DNA from: Flavobacterium cupriresistens
GTDB taxonomy: Bacteria; Bacteroidota; Bacteroidia; Flavobacteriales; Flavobacteriaceae
Length of the DNA stretch: 64,000 nt
Direction: 5' to 3'
Assembly (NCBI RefSeq): GCF_020911925.1
Contig: NZ_CP087134.1
Coordinates: 5,146,001-5,210,000 of the forward strand
Shown here: positions 62,752 through 64,000 of the stretch, one piece after another
Layout of the letters: every line of letters starts with the position of its first letter
How positions within the stretch are numbered: the stretch's first letter is position 1
Program-made: the position numbers and the translations under genes
The notes under the pieces: generated by a model
What the model was told of the DNA's origin: nothing
What the model saw: the letters and a program-made list of their open reading frames with translations, nothing else
Databases searched by the model: none

Positions 62752-64000
62752 CTAATTGGTTGGTTTCATAATCAGATCATTATCCCGATCAGAACTTAGA
62801 TTTAAAAACCGCTCGTATTCCCTTAAAACATCTGAAATGATTCCATCTTTACTTAAATATTGAACATCATATCCCATCCTGTGATCTCCAAAATAAGTAA
62901 TCGGATGAAATGTAATTTCTGAATCACTGTCGGGGCTATTTTTTTCGTTTATTAAAGTTTCCGAAATAGTGAGTGCCTGAGCCATTACACCGTATTTAAA
63001 ATTTCGCAACTGATCAAATTTGATTTCCAATTCAATCGCGTGTTGAGGCGATGAAAATGAATTGATATTCGCATCGACATTATTGTTGGCTAACTCTGCT
63101 TTTAATTCTATAAATGCTTTTTTCACGGTTGTGTCAATAAATCTGTGCACATCTTTCTTTTCAGAAAACGTCAGGATTTTTTCGAGATGCTCTTTCCAAT
63201 TATTGTTATTCCAATTTAAACTTCCGTGGGAATATTTTTTAATACTGTATTCATTATCCGCTACAAGTGCTTTCCATAAGTTATAACACAACAAAATCAT
63301 TATAATTCCAAACGGTAAGGCCGATATAAGCGTCATTGTCTGCAATGAGGCTAATCCACCTGTTCTTAACAAACTTAAAGACAAAAGCGACAATAGAACT
63401 CCCCAAAAAACACTTTGCCATTTAGGCGAGTTAATAGCCCCTTTTGAAGCAATACCATTCATTATAAAAATACCCGAATCTGCAGAAGTGATAAAAAACA
63501 CACAGATAATTAGTATCGACAAAACATTCAAAAGCGTCGTAAAAGGGAAATAACTAAAGAAGTTAAACAATAAAGTATCTGGGTTATTGGCTAATTGACT
63601 TAAAGCGCCATGAGCTACATGTTCGTCTATCCATACGGCACTGCTTCCAAAAACGGTCATCCACAAAAAATTAAAAAAGGCAGGAATAAACAAAACAGCC
63701 AAAATAAACTCTCTGATTGTTCTTCCTTTAGAAATTTTCGCAATAAACAATCCTACGTAAGGCGCCCAAGAAATCCACCAAGCCCAGTATAAAATCGTCC
63801 ATTTAGAAAACCACTCCTGGCTGCCTTTTTCATAAGCATAGGTGTTAAAAGTAAGCGATATAAAATGACTGATATAATACCCCAACCCTTCTGTAAAAGT
63901 GCTTAAAATATAAATTGTTGGTCCAAATACCAATATAAACAACATCAATAGTACAGCCAGCAGTATATTCATTTCACTTAATTTCTTCACTCCTTTTCCT
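62752..64000 (-). CDS. BCCT-family betaine/choline transporter (N-terminus beyond window)
   Basis: The C-terminal ~416 residues of a BCCT secondary transporter. Several membrane helices are visible, with the BCCT signature region WTILYWAWWISWAPYVGLFIAKISKGRTIREF. Helices continue through SADSGIFIMNG and LSLLRTGGLASLQTMTLISALPFGIIM. After about residue 240 comes a ~170-residue soluble C-terminal domain (KYSHGSLNWNNNNWKEHLEKIL...), as in BetT-type proteins, where it senses osmolality. The frame stays open to the right edge, so the gene starts outside; the GTG at 63990 is internal. Substrate (choline, betaine or carnitine) unknown. Confidence 0.9.
   Translation of the reverse strand, partial: GKGVKKLSEMNILLAVLLMLFILVFGPTIYILSTFTEGLGYYISHFISLTFNTYAYEKGSQEWFSKWTILYWAWWISWAPYVGLFIAKISKGRTIREFILAVLFIPAFFNFLWMTVFGSSAVWIDEHVAHGALSQLANNPDTLLFNFFSYFPFTTLLNVLSILIICVFFITSADSGIFIMNGIASKGAINSPKWQSVFWGVLLSLLSLSLLRTGGLASLQTMTLISALPFGIIMILLCYNLWKALVADNEYSIKKYSHGSLNWNNNNWKEHLEKILTFSEKKDVHRFIDTTVKKAFIELKAELANNNVDANINSFSSPQHAIELEIKFDQLRNFKYGVMAQALTISETLINEKNSPDSDSEITFHPITYFGDHRMGYDVQYLSKDGIISDVLREYERFLNLSSDRDNDLIMKPTN

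Overview
The window looks like a chromosomal segment of a Flavobacterium-type Bacteroidetes. It is AT-rich, and several promoters fit the TTG-N19/20-TAnnTTTG pattern. It carries type IX secretion (T9SS) substrates, a PorP/SprF protein, an OMP_b-brl TonB-dependent receptor and a bacillithiol gene. It is also crowded with dispersed palindromic repeats of the kind common in flavobacterial intergenic DNA.

Layout. 0-4 kb: bshB1 (cut by the window edge), an isochorismate synthase, an M48 peptidase and a hotdog thioesterase. 4-19 kb: a beta-helix lipoprotein, a 126-bp tandem repeat array, a secreted endonuclease I, purL, a TonB-dependent receptor and a long-chain acyl-CoA ligase. 19-26.5 kb: a five-gene MoxR AAA+/vWA/beta-propeller 'ternary' conflict-type operon, followed by a DEDDh exonuclease. 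26.9-29.8 kb: a secreted tyrosinase, a small secreted protein and a cupredoxin that has lost its copper ligands. 31.7-36.8 kb: an operon of ComEC-like metallo-beta-lactamase, trypsin/reverse-transcriptase fusion and family-A DNA polymerase, a likely anti-phage system. 37-47.6 kb: an RNA-repair island with a RlaP-like nucleotidyltransferase, TatD, a Pnkp-like kinase/phosphatase, an Rnl1-like RNA ligase, a RING/TerD-like protein and an HD phosphohydrolase. 47.7-53.1 kb: PorP/SprF and a giant PKD/SprB-repeat adhesin. 53.4-55.6 kb: a terpene synthase and a WYL regulator. 56-62.2 kb: a MarR regulator with a beta-oxidation operon. 62.7 kb to the end: a BCCT transporter (cut by the window edge).

The strongest new signal joins several of these regions. 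The same ~21-bp palindrome (core CTACGCA-N7-TGCGTAG) occurs at four places: upstream of the MoxR/bpX operon, upstream of the RNA ligase-kinase genes, in the divergent promoter between the RING/TerD operon and the HD gene, and over the promoter of the WYL regulator. In the three minus-strand promoters it is followed at a near-constant distance by AATCTTTGTT. In the two plus-strand promoters it is followed by TATTTTTGAT. I infer one RNA-damage/stress regulon controlled by the WYL protein.

The ~500-nt leader of the RING/TerD operon is itself remarkable. It holds five same-strand copies of a 20-nt motif (GGTCAA...ACTTACTTC) interleaved with tRNA pieces. One is a complete tRNA with a GUC anticodon whose anticodon stem is split by a 45-nt insert containing the motif. 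Another is an orphan tRNA 3' half. Together with the ligase, kinase/phosphatase and nucleotidyltransferase nearby, this suggests a tRNA-decoy, tRNA-repair or damage-sensing device that I do not recognise as described.
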